Shown here one piece after another: positions 52,066-62,003 of a stretch of DNA of 64,000 nt. The notes beneath the pieces were generated by a model. That model saw only the letters and a program-made list of their open reading frames with translations. It was not told the origin of the DNA and made no database searches. A program made the translations under genes and the position numbers. The first letter of the stretch is position 1. Each line of letters starts with the position of its first letter. Origin of the DNA: Gemmatimonadota bacterium (GTDB lineage Bacteria > Gemmatimonadota > Gemmatimonadetes > Gemmatimonadales > Gemmatimonadaceae); NCBI GenBank assembly GCA_040388625.1, contig JAZKBK010000003.1, positions 496,001 through 560,000 on the forward strand. The letters are read 5' to 3'.

Positions 52066-53274
52066 ATGACGCAAACCGCTGACCGCTCGCCGTCGGACGC
52101 CTCTTCCCGAGACCGCGAGCGCCTCGTTCGATCGCTTGCAGCAGCCACCTTCCTGGTGTTCTTCCAAGCGTACATGGTCGCACCGCTCATCCCGCGGCTC
52201 GCCGAGGTTTTGGGCGCACCTGTCGCGACAGCGGGTCTCATTGTGCCTGCGTACCTGATCCCCTACGGAATTGCTACGCTCGCGTACGGCCCATTAGCGG
52301 ACCGCTTCGGCCGGAGCCGTCTGATGCTTGGCTCTCTTGCTGCATTCGTCGTCCTCGTTCCGCTCACTGCGACGGCGCAATCCATATGGGGGCTCCTCGC
52401 TTGGCGCGTTGCGACTGCGCTGGGCACGAGTGGGCTGGTGCCGTTGGGCCTCGCCCTCATAGGCGCGCTCTACCCTTACGAGGCGCGTGGACGGCCGCTG
52501 GGATGGTTGTTCGGAGCGATGGCTGGTGGGATGGCTACCGGTTCAACCTTGGGCGCGGTGTTGGAGCCGGCGCTCGGGTGGCGCGGTGTTTTCCTCTCTG
52601 TTGGCGCACTTACGCTTCCTGTGGCGGCGTTGGTAATCCACGATCGACACCTGCTCGATTCTGGGAACCGAGCACGCGGCCCCATTCGCGATCTTGTGAC
52701 GGCCTACCGCACACTGCTTGCACCTGGGCGCGGTCTCCGGACCTACGCGTACGTGTTCACCAACGCCGTCTTCCACTCAGGCGTCTTCACATGGCTTGGG
52801 CTCTATTTTGTGCGCCGCTACGGCTTGGGCGAGGTCGGAATCGGGCTCGCGCTCTTGGGCTATGGTATACCCGGTTTCGCACTGGGCCCCATTATTGGGC
52901 GCGCAGCTGATCGGTGGGGGCGACGCTGGCTTGTTCCTTCCGGGCTCGCAATTGCAGCCACCGCAGCAATGCTGCTCGTGCCAAGACTTCCGCTGACCGC
53001 GGCGGCGATAGTCGTCACCGTGCTCTCGCTCGGTTATGACATGACGCAGCCGCTCCTGGCCGGCATTGTCACGAGTTTGGGCGGCCCCCGTGGCGGCCAA
53101 GCGATGGGTCTCAATGTGTTTCTCCTCTTCACCGGGTTTGGGCTCGGCAGCCTCATCTTCGGTGCAGCACTGGGCCTTGGCTTCGCCTCTGCACTAATCC
53201 TCTTTGGGACATTCCAGCTCCTGACAGCAACCCTCGCCGTGCCACTTTTCCGCAATGAGCACCAGCAGCAGTAG
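52066..53274 (+). CDS. MFS exporter in the MerR-controlled cluster
   Basis: 402 residues with about twelve helices. N-terminal LAAATFLVFFQAYMVAPLIPRLAEVLGAPVATAGLIVPAYLIPYGIATLAYGPLADRFGRSRLMLG contains the loop 2-3 motif (GPLADRFGRSR) of the major facilitator family. The second half begins near TYAYVFTNAVFHSGVF and has IGRAADRWGRRWL. Family is clear; the substrate is not. The MerR-type promoter overlapping its start suggests a metal or metal-stress exporter. Confidence 0.85.
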   Translation: MTQTADRSPSDASSRDRERLVRSLAAATFLVFFQAYMVAPLIPRLAEVLGAPVATAGLIVPAYLIPYGIATLAYGPLADRFGRSRLMLGSLAAFVVLVPLTATAQSIWGLLAWRVATALGTSGLVPLGLALIGALYPYEARGRPLGWLFGAMAGGMATGSTLGAVLEPALGWRGVFLSVGALTLPVAALVIHDRHLLDSGNRARGPIRDLVTAYRTLLAPGRGLRTYAYVFTNAVFHSGVFTWLGLYFVRRYGLGEVGIGLALLGYGIPGFALGPIIGRAADRWGRRWLVPSGLAIAATAAMLLVPRLPLTAAAIVVTVLSLGYDMTQPLLAGIVTSLGGPRGGQAMGLNVFLLFTGFGLGSLIFGAALGLGFASALILFGTFQLLTATLAVPLFRNEHQQQ

Positions 53275-53304
53275 ACGTGACTGACCGTCCTGAACTAATA
53301 ACCC

Positions 53305-53336
53305 TTGACTCTCTACTTAAGTAGAGAGTGTATCAT
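53305..53336 (+). promoter_or_regulatory. MerR-type promoter with perfect 22-bp palindrome
   Basis: TTGACT (53305-53310), TATCAT (53331-53336), spacer 20 bp. The palindrome ACTCTCTACTT / AAGTAGAGAGT lies at 53308-53329. It is upstream of the MerR gene at 53489 with a leader of about 145 nt. Arrangement matches promoters of PbrR/CadR/ZntR-like regulators. Confidence 0.8.
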
Positions 53337-53488
53337 GCTTGTGAGGCCTGAGATGGCGAAACGTGGCCCGAGCTCATCGGCTCGATTGCAGTGACACTCG
53401 CATCTTCTGGAGTACGGCAGGTGAGAGCGTTGTGGAGTAGGTACCAACATGATCGAGAGGGACGACCGTGACTGGATCTGGGACGGAC

Positions 53489-53965
53489 ATGTCGGCCGGG
53501 CAGAATGCACGAAGATTGCTCGCCGGAGACGTAGCGAAACGGCTCAGCATTGGCGTGCAGACGCTGCACTACTACGAGCGCGAAGGACTGATTCCAGCGC
53601 CGGAGCGTACGGAAGCGGGATATCGTCTCTACACTTCCGAGTTGATCGAACGCATCGCGTTTATCCGTAAAGCGCAGGCGCTCGGCCTTCCACTGGACGA
53701 GATCAAGGAAATCCTCGACCTCGCAGCGCAAGGCGCGTGTCCATGTGGACATGTTCAGCGCGCGTTGGCCGCCAAGCTCGTCGAAGTCGACCAGAAACTG
53801 CGTCAGCTACGCAGCTTCCAACTGGAATTGGCGGCCTTGATTGAGCGGAGCGGTGAACTGAGCGCACGGTGCGATGAGGCGCAGATTTGTTCCATTGTTG
53901 AAGACGCGTCTCCACTCCACGGAGCAAGTCAGGTGACAATTCCGCTCACGCCGAAACGCGCATAG
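53489..53965 (+). CDS. MerR-family metal regulator
   Basis: 158 residues from the ATG at 53489; a GTG at 53468 is also in frame. Winged helix: LLAGDVAKRLSIGVQTLHYYEREGLIPAPERTEAGYRLYT, then a helix pair EIKEILDLAAQGACPCGHVQRALAAKLVEVDQKLRQLRSFQLELAALIERS, the coiled coil and a Cys-containing tail (RCDEAQICSIVE). The CPCGHV Cys and the later ones could form a metal site. Not the mercury regulator type (no C-x(8)-C end). It probably governs the four promoters with CTCTAC-GTAGAG arms in this cluster. Confidence 0.85.
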   Translation: MSAGQNARRLLAGDVAKRLSIGVQTLHYYEREGLIPAPERTEAGYRLYTSELIERIAFIRKAQALGLPLDEIKEILDLAAQGACPCGHVQRALAAKLVEVDQKLRQLRSFQLELAALIERSGELSARCDEAQICSIVEDASPLHGASQVTIPLTPKRA

Positions 53966-54110
53966 CCGCAGCGGCAGGCTTAAAGGTGCTTGCCGTACGT
54001 CTCCAGACAGATCATGTCGTGTTGGCCTGAGATTGAAGGAAGATCCCTTTCCCTCCGCTTGAGCTCCAAGGATAGGCTTGTCCCACAGAACTCTCAGATG
54101 GCGATCTACG

Positions 54111-54161
54111 ATTGACCGGATTGACGGGATTATGACGGGATTATGACGGGATTGACGGGTT
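54111..54161. repeat. Short tandem repeats ATTGACGGG/ATTATGACGGG
   Basis: About five units in a row (two variant lengths). The repeats also encode the last residues of the gene at 54141-55154 on the minus strand, whose stop lies inside them. Confidence 0.75.
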
Positions 54162-55154
54162 TAGCATGAATGTACGCATCAGGACATAATGCGTCGCTCG
54201 ACCCGCACCCTGTGCGAGCAACACGCCTTTATTGGTCAGGAAACGAAGGTCGCGAAGAGCAGTAGCCTCAGACACACCAGCGACCCTCATATAGACCGCA
54301 GTCGTAATCACCGGTTCCTCACGCAATGCGAGAACGGTTGCGATTTGCCGATCGTTCAGACCTAGCTCAGTAAGCCTCTCAGGCGTCCATAAGCTCTTCC
54401 GGAAGATGACAGCAAATCCGCCCGGTTCAGCAATGAATTCTGGATCTGGTAGCCGCGCCTCGCGGCAAAGCTCAAGCATGCGCGTCGTGCCGGTCCCGTA
54501 GCGCTCGACCCAATAGTCAATGAAACAAATTTCGGCAACGAGTGGATTCCGCCGCTCTGAGCGATGCGGATCTTGGCGGAGCATTTCAGGCGTGATGCCC
54601 GTTAGGAGCGCTCCGGGGCTCATAAGCACCAATCGATCGGAATACATCCGAAGTTGAACCTCAGTACCTACACGTGTGTAGTCGCGATGGACCACAGCAT
54701 TTGTGATCGCTTCTTTGATCGCAAGATCAGGATAGCCCGACGTCTCCTGTCGCCGAGTACGCTCGATCACATCGCCCCCACGGTCTTCGCCCGCATCGAT
54801 ACGATGCGCGTCATTATCCTGATCCTGGAACGTGATCCGTGACGGGTTCGACAGCGCGACAATGCGAAGCGCCGAATCAATCTGTTCGAAAACGGTTCCC
54901 GTACAGTTGGGATAGGCGTCAAAATCGTTGATGGTTCGGAAGAACGCCGCAGAGATGACGGCGGATCGACATCGCCGTTGCGGCTCACGGCCGAATAGGA
55001 GGAGTGCCGCGTTCGTTGGCCTATTATCGACGAGCAATCCCAGATTTCCCAGGATAATTGGCACGGGATCGGACACGTGAACACGCGCTGGGAGACGCGG
55101 CCAGGGCTCCCGGCGTATGTGAAGCACTACGTGCGGCACGGTCAAGAGCGCCAC
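54141..55154 (-). CDS. RecG-like ATPase-domain regulator, 5' truncated
   Basis: 337 residues. Matches the C-terminal part of AlbA_2-HATPase_c_4 regulators: NLGLLVDNRPTNAALLLFGREPQR, a long middle, YPDLAIKEAITNAVVHRDYTRVGTEVQLRMYSDRLVLMSPGALLTGITPEML, and a winged-helix end (LNDRQIATVLALREEPVITTAVYMRVAGVSEATALRDLRFLTNKGVL). The N-terminal AlbA_2 domain of about 120 residues is missing, and lgt lies immediately upstream, so it is a truncated copy cut by insertion of the mercury segment. Confidence 0.7.
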   Translation of the reverse strand: MALLTVPHVVLHIRREPWPRLPARVHVSDPVPIILGNLGLLVDNRPTNAALLLFGREPQRRCRSAVISAAFFRTINDFDAYPNCTGTVFEQIDSALRIVALSNPSRITFQDQDNDAHRIDAGEDRGGDVIERTRRQETSGYPDLAIKEAITNAVVHRDYTRVGTEVQLRMYSDRLVLMSPGALLTGITPEMLRQDPHRSERRNPLVAEICFIDYWVERYGTGTTRMLELCREARLPDPEFIAEPGGFAVIFRKSLWTPERLTELGLNDRQIATVLALREEPVITTAVYMRVAGVSEATALRDLRFLTNKGVLLAQGAGRATHYVLMRTFMLNPSIPS

Positions 55155-55205
55155 TCAGTAGCATGAATGAGATCCAGTGGCGTACACGCCCGACGGCGAC
55201 CCCTT

Positions 55206-56012
55206 CTAGTCCACAGGCGGGCTACGCGTGACAAAAACCAGGAGCAAGACGCCAAGGACCGGCATGCCGACCGACAATATCTGGCCCATGCTGAACGGAC
55301 CAACAATGAGCCCGAGCTGCGCGTCAGGTTGCCGCGTGAACTCGATAAGAAAACGGAACACGCCATACCCGATCAGGAACGCACTAGCCAATAACCCGGA
55401 GCGGTACCAGCCGCGTGCGAGACTCAAGCGCGCGAGGGTCCAGATGATGAGTCCGAGCAACACACCCTCCGCAAGAGCCTCGTACAGCTGCGACGGATGC
55501 CGCGGAATACGGAGAGGGTCGGTAGGAAACACCATCGCCCACGCCACGTTGCTCGGGCGACCGTACAGCTCGCCATTGATGAAGTTTCCCATTCGACCGA
55601 AGAACAGTCCCGGTGTTCCGGCCAGCGCGAGCAGATCAGCAACTGCGAGAAAGCGGACTCTGTGTACGCGCGCGAATAGCACGCAAGCAATTGTAATCCC
55701 AAGAACAGCGCCGTGAAAGGAGAGGCCTCCGTGCCAGACACGCAGTAGTTCCATCGGATCTCGCACGAACTGCGGTCGGTCATATACGGCCGCGTAGATC
55801 AGACGAGCCCCAACGAGCATCCCGATGACGAGATACCCAATCCAGCTGTCGAGGTCAGCCTTGCTGATTGGCAGAACAGCGCGTGCCGTCTGCGTGCGGA
55901 CGAGACGATAGCCGAGCACGTAGCCCACGGCGTACATGACGCCGTACCATCGGATCGCAAGCGGTCCGATGGAGACAATGACAGGCGGGATGTGTGGGTA
56001 CGGGATCGTCAT
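55206..56012 (-). CDS. lgt: Prolipoprotein diacylglyceryl transferase
   Basis: 268 residues with about seven spans. Conserved stretches: IRWYGVMYAVGYVLGYRLVR, HGGLSFHGAVLGI, FFGRMGNFINGELYGRPSNVAWAMVFP, RHPSQLYEALAEGVLLGL. Lgt adds diacylglycerol to the Cys of lipoproteins in the inner membrane. A second copy on a mobile resistance region, next to a mercury gene, is a known pattern in some mer-type islands; it sits 80 nt after the reductase gene on the same strand. Confidence 0.88.
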   Translation of the reverse strand: MTIPYPHIPPVIVSIGPLAIRWYGVMYAVGYVLGYRLVRTQTARAVLPISKADLDSWIGYLVIGMLVGARLIYAAVYDRPQFVRDPMELLRVWHGGLSFHGAVLGITIACVLFARVHRVRFLAVADLLALAGTPGLFFGRMGNFINGELYGRPSNVAWAMVFPTDPLRIPRHPSQLYEALAEGVLLGLIIWTLARLSLARGWYRSGLLASAFLIGYGVFRFLIEFTRQPDAQLGLIVGPFSMGQILSVGMPVLGVLLLVFVTRSPPVD

Positions 56013-56091
56013 ATCCTGCGCCCATGCGATTCGACCGACAGATCGGAGACCACTCGGCAGATGGCCACGCCCTTGAATTGCATCGGCATCG

Positions 56092-57458
56092 TTAAAGCAT
56101 GTAGCTGACGTCGCTCGAGCTGGTGGGATACGCGTAGATCATGTGCCTCAGGTCTGACGCAGTCAGTTCGTGCCTCGCGGCGAGCGCAAAAATGTTGATG
56201 ACATCGGCGGCGTCGGGCCCCAGGAGGTGAGCACCGAGGACGCGATCCGTGTCGTTGTCGACGATGGTCTTGAACATGGCACAAGCTCGTGCACCCGCCG
56301 GTTTGAGAACCAGCCTGCCGTGTCCCCGCACTTCACACGAATATCGAGCCCCTGCTGGCGAGCTTCCGCCTCCGTCAGACCCACGGTTGCGAGCGGAGGC
56401 TCTGTAAATACCACGCTCGGTATGCCCCGATAGTCCGGTCGTTTCGTGTTGCCGTGCAGTAGGTTGGATGCGACGATGATCCCCTCGTGCCCCGCGACTG
56501 GTGTGAGCGGGAGCGAGCCCCGTGAGAGTGCGCAATCGCCCGCCGCATAGACGCGCGGGTTTGTCGTGCTCTGCATGAACTCGTTCACCACGATTGCCCC
56601 CCGCTTGTCCACATCCACACGCCCCAACTCCAGGTCGAGCCGTTTCGTCCTGGGGATACGGCCGGCTCCGTGCACCACGAGATCCGCCTCGATCACCCCT
56701 GTCCCGGACTCTGTCGCAACGTGCACGCGATACCAGCTGCCGTGTTTCTCGACCGCAGTTACATCGACGCCTATCCTAAGATCGATGCCCACACTTCTCG
56801 TGTGGGCTACAAGCCGTTGTACCAGATCCTGATCGAAGTGCGCGAGCGGTGCGCCGCGGCCAAGCATTACCGCATGACTTCCTGCGCGCTGCACGATGTG
56901 GGCGAATTCGAACGAGATGTAGCCCGCTCCGATGAAGGCGATGCGTACCGGCAACTCGTCGAGCTCCAGGAAATCAGTGCTCGTGCGAACGTGCTCCTCA
57001 CCCGGGATATGGAGTGGAACCGGTGTGGCGCCGCTGGCGATGACGAACTGCTTCGCATGAATCTCACGCGTGTTACCATCGCGGTCAGTGACAACCATGC
57101 GATCGTCCGCCGTGAAGTGGGCACGACCGTGAAACGCAACGATCCCGGCCTTCTCGAACGCCGCCTCGGTGCGCGCGGGAACCGGCCCGGTGAACGTCCG
57201 CTTGAAGCGCATCAGCGCGGGCCAGTCGATCCGTGTGTCGCCTTCGATGCCGGAGCCGGTCATCCGGCGCTGCCAGTCAATCACTGCGGCGCCGCCGACA
57301 AGAACCTTCTTTGGATCACAGCCGCGAACCGCACAGGTACCACCGTACGGCTGGTCATCGACAATGGCCACGCGCCATCCTGCGGCGCTGCACTTTGACG
57401 CAGGCCCTGAGCCACCAGCTCCAGTTCCAATAACGACCAGATCGAATGAATCGCTCAT
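56092..57458 (-). pseudogene. Flavin disulfide reductase under a mer operator, frameshifted
   Basis: The ATG at 57458 starts an FAD/NAD-dependent disulfide reductase: DLVVIGTGAGGSGPASKC, the redox pair in YGGTCAVRGCDPKKVLVGGA, IGAGYISFEFAHIVQ and VYAAGDCA. The frame breaks near 56295: FSNRR is followed by VHELV in one frame, while the neighbouring frame continues as GARACAMFKTIVDNDTDRVLGAHLLGPDAADVINIFALAARHELT to the stop at 56092. One lost base explains it. The redox-pair wording (CxxxxC with RGCDPKK) differs from MerA. Homology to glutathione-reductase-like proteins; a read error is possible. Confidence 0.7.
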
Positions 57459-57494
57459 GATATCCCATTCGCGTTGAAACGTCCCCACCATCTA

Positions 57495-57525
57495 CGATAA
57501 GCTCCGTACTGTAGTACGGAGTCAA
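57495..57525 (-). promoter_or_regulatory. mer-type promoter/operator for the disulfide reductase
   Basis: On the minus strand TTGACT, 19-bp spacer, TTATCG. The palindrome CTCCGTACTACAGTACGGAG lies at 57502-57521, with the same CCGTAC/GTACGG arms as the merC operator. Confidence 0.8.
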
Positions 57526-57609
57526 GGCCGCCCGCGAGGTCAGTCGGCATGTGCGCTACGTGTGCCCAAGTCGCTACTAAGCCGCTCTCGTACAGAAGGA
57601 GCGTCATCT

Positions 57610-58011
57610 TCATCGCAACGCATCGATAAGCGGACAGCGCACGGGGTCGTAATGCGCGCGACATTCACTCACTAGTTTTGACAGCGCAATCTCCATCCGC
57701 GCAAGATCGGCCAGACGAGCGCGCACATCTGCAAGCCGTACGGCACCGAGCCTTGCGGCCTCGCTGCAATGGGTGCCGTCCTCGAGCTTCAGCAGTTCGC
57801 CAATCTCATCCAGGGTGAAGCCCAGCCGCTGGGCTGCCTTTACAAACTTTACTCGCGCCACGTCCGCACCATTGTAGCGGCGAATGCTGCCAAAGACCCG
57901 GTGCGGCTCGCGTATCAGGCCCTTACGCTGGTAGAAGCGGATCGTTTCAACATTGACCCCGGCCTCAGTAGCAAATACTCCGATGGTCAGGCCATCCGAA
58001 ATACTGTCCAT
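57610..58011 (-). CDS. merR: Mercury-responsive regulator MerR
   Basis: 133 residues from the ATG at 58011; the open frame extends upstream across the operator and is not used. Winged helix [29 protein letters not shown]. Hg-binding Cys at 82 ([11 protein letters not shown]), 117 and 126 ([18 protein letters not shown]), the same spacing as classical MerR. It lies divergent from merC with the shared operator between. It represses without Hg and activates with Hg. Confidence 0.95.
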   Translation of the reverse strand: MDSISDGLTIGVFATEAGVNVETIRFYQRKGLIREPHRVFGSIRRYNGADVARVKFVKAAQRLGFTLDEIGELLKLEDGTHCSEAARLGAVRLADVRARLADLARMEIALSKLVSECRAHYDPVRCPLIDALR

Positions 58012-58030
58012 TTGGTTTGACTCCGCTTCC

Positions 58031-58061
58031 TTGACACCGTACTTGAGTACGGAAATATATT
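58031..58061 (+). promoter_or_regulatory. Classical mer promoter/operator
   Basis: TTGACA, a 19-bp spacer and TATATT. The dyad CCGTAC-TTGA-GTACGG occupies 58037-58052. This is the standard underwound mer promoter driving merC and merA; the merR gene starts 20 nt away on the other strand. Confidence 0.92.
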
Positions 58062-58162
58062 CTGCCCCTATATACCAGACTTGGACGGAAACAGGCACAT
58101 GTCCGGACAGAATAGTGCAAGGCCAACCCGTCCCTAAAACCGAATCTCGGAAGGCCAGCCAC

Positions 58163-58606
58163 ATGTCTAAGGAAAATTTGACCAGAGATGATTCCCTCAC
58201 GCGCGGTGCCGACAAGGTCGGCGTCATCGGCGCAATCATTGCAGCGATGGGCTGCGCGGCATGCTTTCCCGCCCTCGCGAGCCTTGGTGCCGCTATCGGG
58301 TTGGGCTTTCTCAGTCAGTTTGAGGGGGTATTCATCCGCTACCTGCTGCCGCTCTTTGCACTCATCGCGCTGCTGGCCAACCTCGTCAGCGGCATGCGTC
58401 ACAAGCAATGGCTTCGCACGGCGCTCGGCCTCATTGGCCCGCTACTCGTGATGGCCGCCGCGTTGTTCATGGTGCTGTATGGCTGGCCCACCGCGTGGCT
58501 GCTCTATCCCGGTCTTGTACTGATGGTTGCGGTATCAATCTGGGACCTGGTAGCTCCACCGTATAAAGTCTGCGATGCACCGAACACAAGCTCGGCCTCG
58601 ACCTGA
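58163..58606 (+). CDS. merC: Mercuric transport protein MerC
   Basis: 147 residues, four spans. [59 protein letters not shown] matches MerC closely; the CAAC pair (Cys31, Cys34) lies in the first helix and KVCDAP at the end gives further Cys. It takes Hg(II) into the cytosol for reduction by MerA. It stands alone, with no MerT or MerP in this operon. Confidence 0.92.
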   Translation: MSKENLTRDDSLTRGADKVGVIGAIIAAMGCAACFPALASLGAAIGLGFLSQFEGVFIRYLLPLFALIALLANLVSGMRHKQWLRTALGLIGPLLVMAAALFMVLYGWPTAWLLYPGLVLMVAVSIWDLVAPPYKVCDAPNTSSAST

Positions 58607-58631
58607 GTGCGTGGCCAGGATGACGTCGTAG

Positions 58632-60161
<1,530 letters not shown>

Positions 60162-60238
60162 ATGGTGAGGCTTCACGGCGAGGACGTTGTGGCCACACCG
60201 CAGCAACATCGTCTGTGGCCCGTACAAGCCGGGCCTTA

Positions 60239-60338
60239 TACCGGCGTGGTGGGCTTGCAGGAGCCCGCTGTCGACCAGCTTGACGACATGTCGCCGGGAA
60301 ACGCCGAGTAGCCGAGCTGCTTGTTGTTGTAAGACCCT
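60239..60338 (-). pseudogene. Excisionase-family helix-turn-helix remnant
   Basis: Minus-strand reading gives VLQQQAARLLGVSRRHVVKLVDSGLLQAHHAGI, the helix-turn-helix of excisionase/antitoxin-type proteins (TQQAADLLGVSRP...). The frame upstream is tRNA sequence, so no start belongs to it. A truncated relic at an island edge. Confidence 0.5.
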
Positions 60339-60348
60339 CCCCGCCCAC

Positions 60349-60392
60349 GCTTCGGGAGCAAAACGTCGCCGGTTCAAATCCGGCCACCCCGA
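60349..60392 (+). other. tRNA-Pro 3' fragment, probable attachment site
   Basis: On the plus strand the stretch reads as a tRNA from the anticodon loop TTCGGGA (anticodon CGG), a degenerate stem, T arm GCCGG-TTCAAAT-CCGGC, acceptor CACCCCG and discriminator A, ending before CTT. The acceptor would need 5' CGGGGTG, with the C1-G72 pair typical of tRNA-Pro, but no such 5' half or D arm precedes it. The anticodon stem does not close. It marks the edge of an island inserted in a tRNA-Pro gene, whose intact copy would lie to the left, outside or lost. Confidence 0.75.
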
Positions 60393-60406
60393 CTTATGTA
60401 AGTGAC

Positions 60407-61750
60407 TTAATTGCAACAGTTTACGGGAGCGCGCGCGTCGGTTTGAGTGCGCGCTTTCGTCGTCTGGGGCTGCAAGGCCAAATTTCGGGGCTCGGGACCC
60501 ACGTTGCATTTCGCGGCCCCGCGAACGACGGATGCGCATGTCGAGCAGGACATGCCGTTACCTGGGGCGAGCATGCTTGCCACTCTTTCAGTCTCGGCGC
60601 GCCACCATCCGTCGATACTTTCCTTCGCCGTGAGCCCTACGAACTCCGGTAAGCGCGCAAGCACCGAGTCGCTTGAGCCGACTACCTTTGCGAATCTAAG
60701 TAATCCGGGTATTCCGGAACGGTGGAAGATAGCTTGAACGATCAACGCATCAGTCGTGTACATAGCATCGCTTGCCGCAGATCCGCCAGGAGCACCACCG
60801 TGCAGTAGCGGAGCTATCGTGACAGTGGGGTGATCCGATTGGTACTTCCGCAACAACGGATACATCTGCAATGCTGGGTGCCCATCGTGACCACCAAGCC
60901 ATACTGCGACCCCTTCGTTGAATAAGGCATTCCCGGGGTGTAAAGTTGGCGATAGCACCACATGCACGAATTCGTGCAGATAGTCTTCGCCCACTCTTGG
61001 ATCTCCAATCAGGACGATCCCCGCGGGCGGGATTGAACGCCCGCCAAATCCTGTATCTGGGCCTGAGCCATCAGGAAAGAAGTCGAGGCCAACAGCGCGC
61101 CATGCCTCATCGGTCGAAGCTGTGACATAGGCATCGATATGCGCTGGCGGCGTCACGGCGAAGAGCTTGGCGACCGAGTCGACGAATCGAGCAGTCTCGG
61201 TCGCCTTGCTGGGAGATTCTTTCTGACCGGGAGCGTACCAGAATGTGATTCGTCCAACATCCCGCCTCCGCCAATCACGCGTGACTCGAGGGAGCGCATT
61301 CGCCAGTTGCCATCCAAAGGGCGATCCTGGCGTCCGTACGGCGAACAGCCGTTGAAGTGCCAGGGCAGACACAGGCTTGCCGCTCGTCGAGCTCGTCGCG
61401 TGTAAGATCTTCACAGCATAGACGCTGTCTCCAGGGAATGCCGGAGTAACGGCGACGATCGTAGCATTGAAACCCTGGTAGGCGGTCAATGCAATGTCGC
61501 CGAATCCCGCATCAAGCTTCGTTCCCATACTCCACAACCCACGAGCGCGAGCGGATGAATCTGGCTTTGCCAGATAAGCACTGGTGAGCGCGACGATGCT
61601 ATGGACATCGGCTATCGTAGTGTCCACACCGAACCCTATGCCGATAGCTTTCGCGGGAACTTGCGCTTCGACGCGCGAAGGAGTCACGAATGACGTTGCC
61701 GCGAGAACTACAGCAATACAAAATTGCTGCCAGGCTAAATGGCGAACCAT
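60407..61750 (-). CDS. Secreted gluzincin-like metallopeptidase
   Basis: 447 residues from the ATG at 61750; the open frame extends upstream through a hairpin. Leader FCIAVVLAATSFVTPSRVEAQ. The zinc motif is EDYLHEFVHVVLSPTLHP (HEFVH) followed by NEGVAVWLGGH, with the downstream Glu/Asn pattern of gluzincins (MA clan). A long N-terminal part (MGTKLDAGFGDIALTAYQGFNATIVAV) looks like a beta-rich propeptide. The C-terminus ends near the tRNA-Pro fragment and may be altered there. Substrate unknown. Confidence 0.7.
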   Translation of the reverse strand: MVRHLAWQQFCIAVVLAATSFVTPSRVEAQVPAKAIGIGFGVDTTIADVHSIVALTSAYLAKPDSSARARGLWSMGTKLDAGFGDIALTAYQGFNATIVAVTPAFPGDSVYAVKILHATSSTSGKPVSALALQRLFAVRTPGSPFGWQLANALPRVTRDWRRRDVGRITFWYAPGQKESPSKATETARFVDSVAKLFAVTPPAHIDAYVTASTDEAWRAVGLDFFPDGSGPDTGFGGRSIPPAGIVLIGDPRVGEDYLHEFVHVVLSPTLHPGNALFNEGVAVWLGGHDGHPALQMYPLLRKYQSDHPTVTIAPLLHGGAPGGSAASDAMYTTDALIVQAIFHRSGIPGLLRFAKVVGSSDSVLARLPEFVGLTAKESIDGWWRAETERVASMLAPGNGMSCSTCASVVRGAAKCNVGPEPRNLALQPQTTKARTQTDARAPVNCCN

Positions 61751-61785
61751 GCTCGCCCCTCCATGAAACATCGAGTTCATGCCCG

Positions 61786-61819
61786 CAAGGCGCAATTCAC
61801 GAAAGTGAATTGCGCCTTG
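61786..61819. terminator. Perfect 15-bp hairpin with GAAA tetraloop
   Basis: Arms CAAGGCGCAATTCAC / GTGAATTGCGCCTTG around GAAA, followed on the plus side by CTCTTTC. It lies between the JAMM gene and the metallopeptidase gene, both on the minus strand; it may end JAMM transcription, though no T run follows in that direction. Confidence 0.6.
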
Positions 61820-62003
61820 CTCTTTCACTCTTGGCAAGTAGTGTAAGGACGATACACGCCACCATTACGTTTGTCGATGATTCGCAATCAACTCGGCTGT
61901 CGGCCTAGAATTGGACTCATCAGTGGGGGAACGTCGCGGATCCTTTAGGCATTACCTGTCCATCAAACGGGGTATACACTCCAAAAAAAAGAGCCGCGGA
62001 ATT

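Noticed and set aside
56670-57398. Plus-strand frame of 242 codons opposite the disulfide reductase
   Set aside because: Antisense shadow; the minus strand has clear FAD and NAD motifs.
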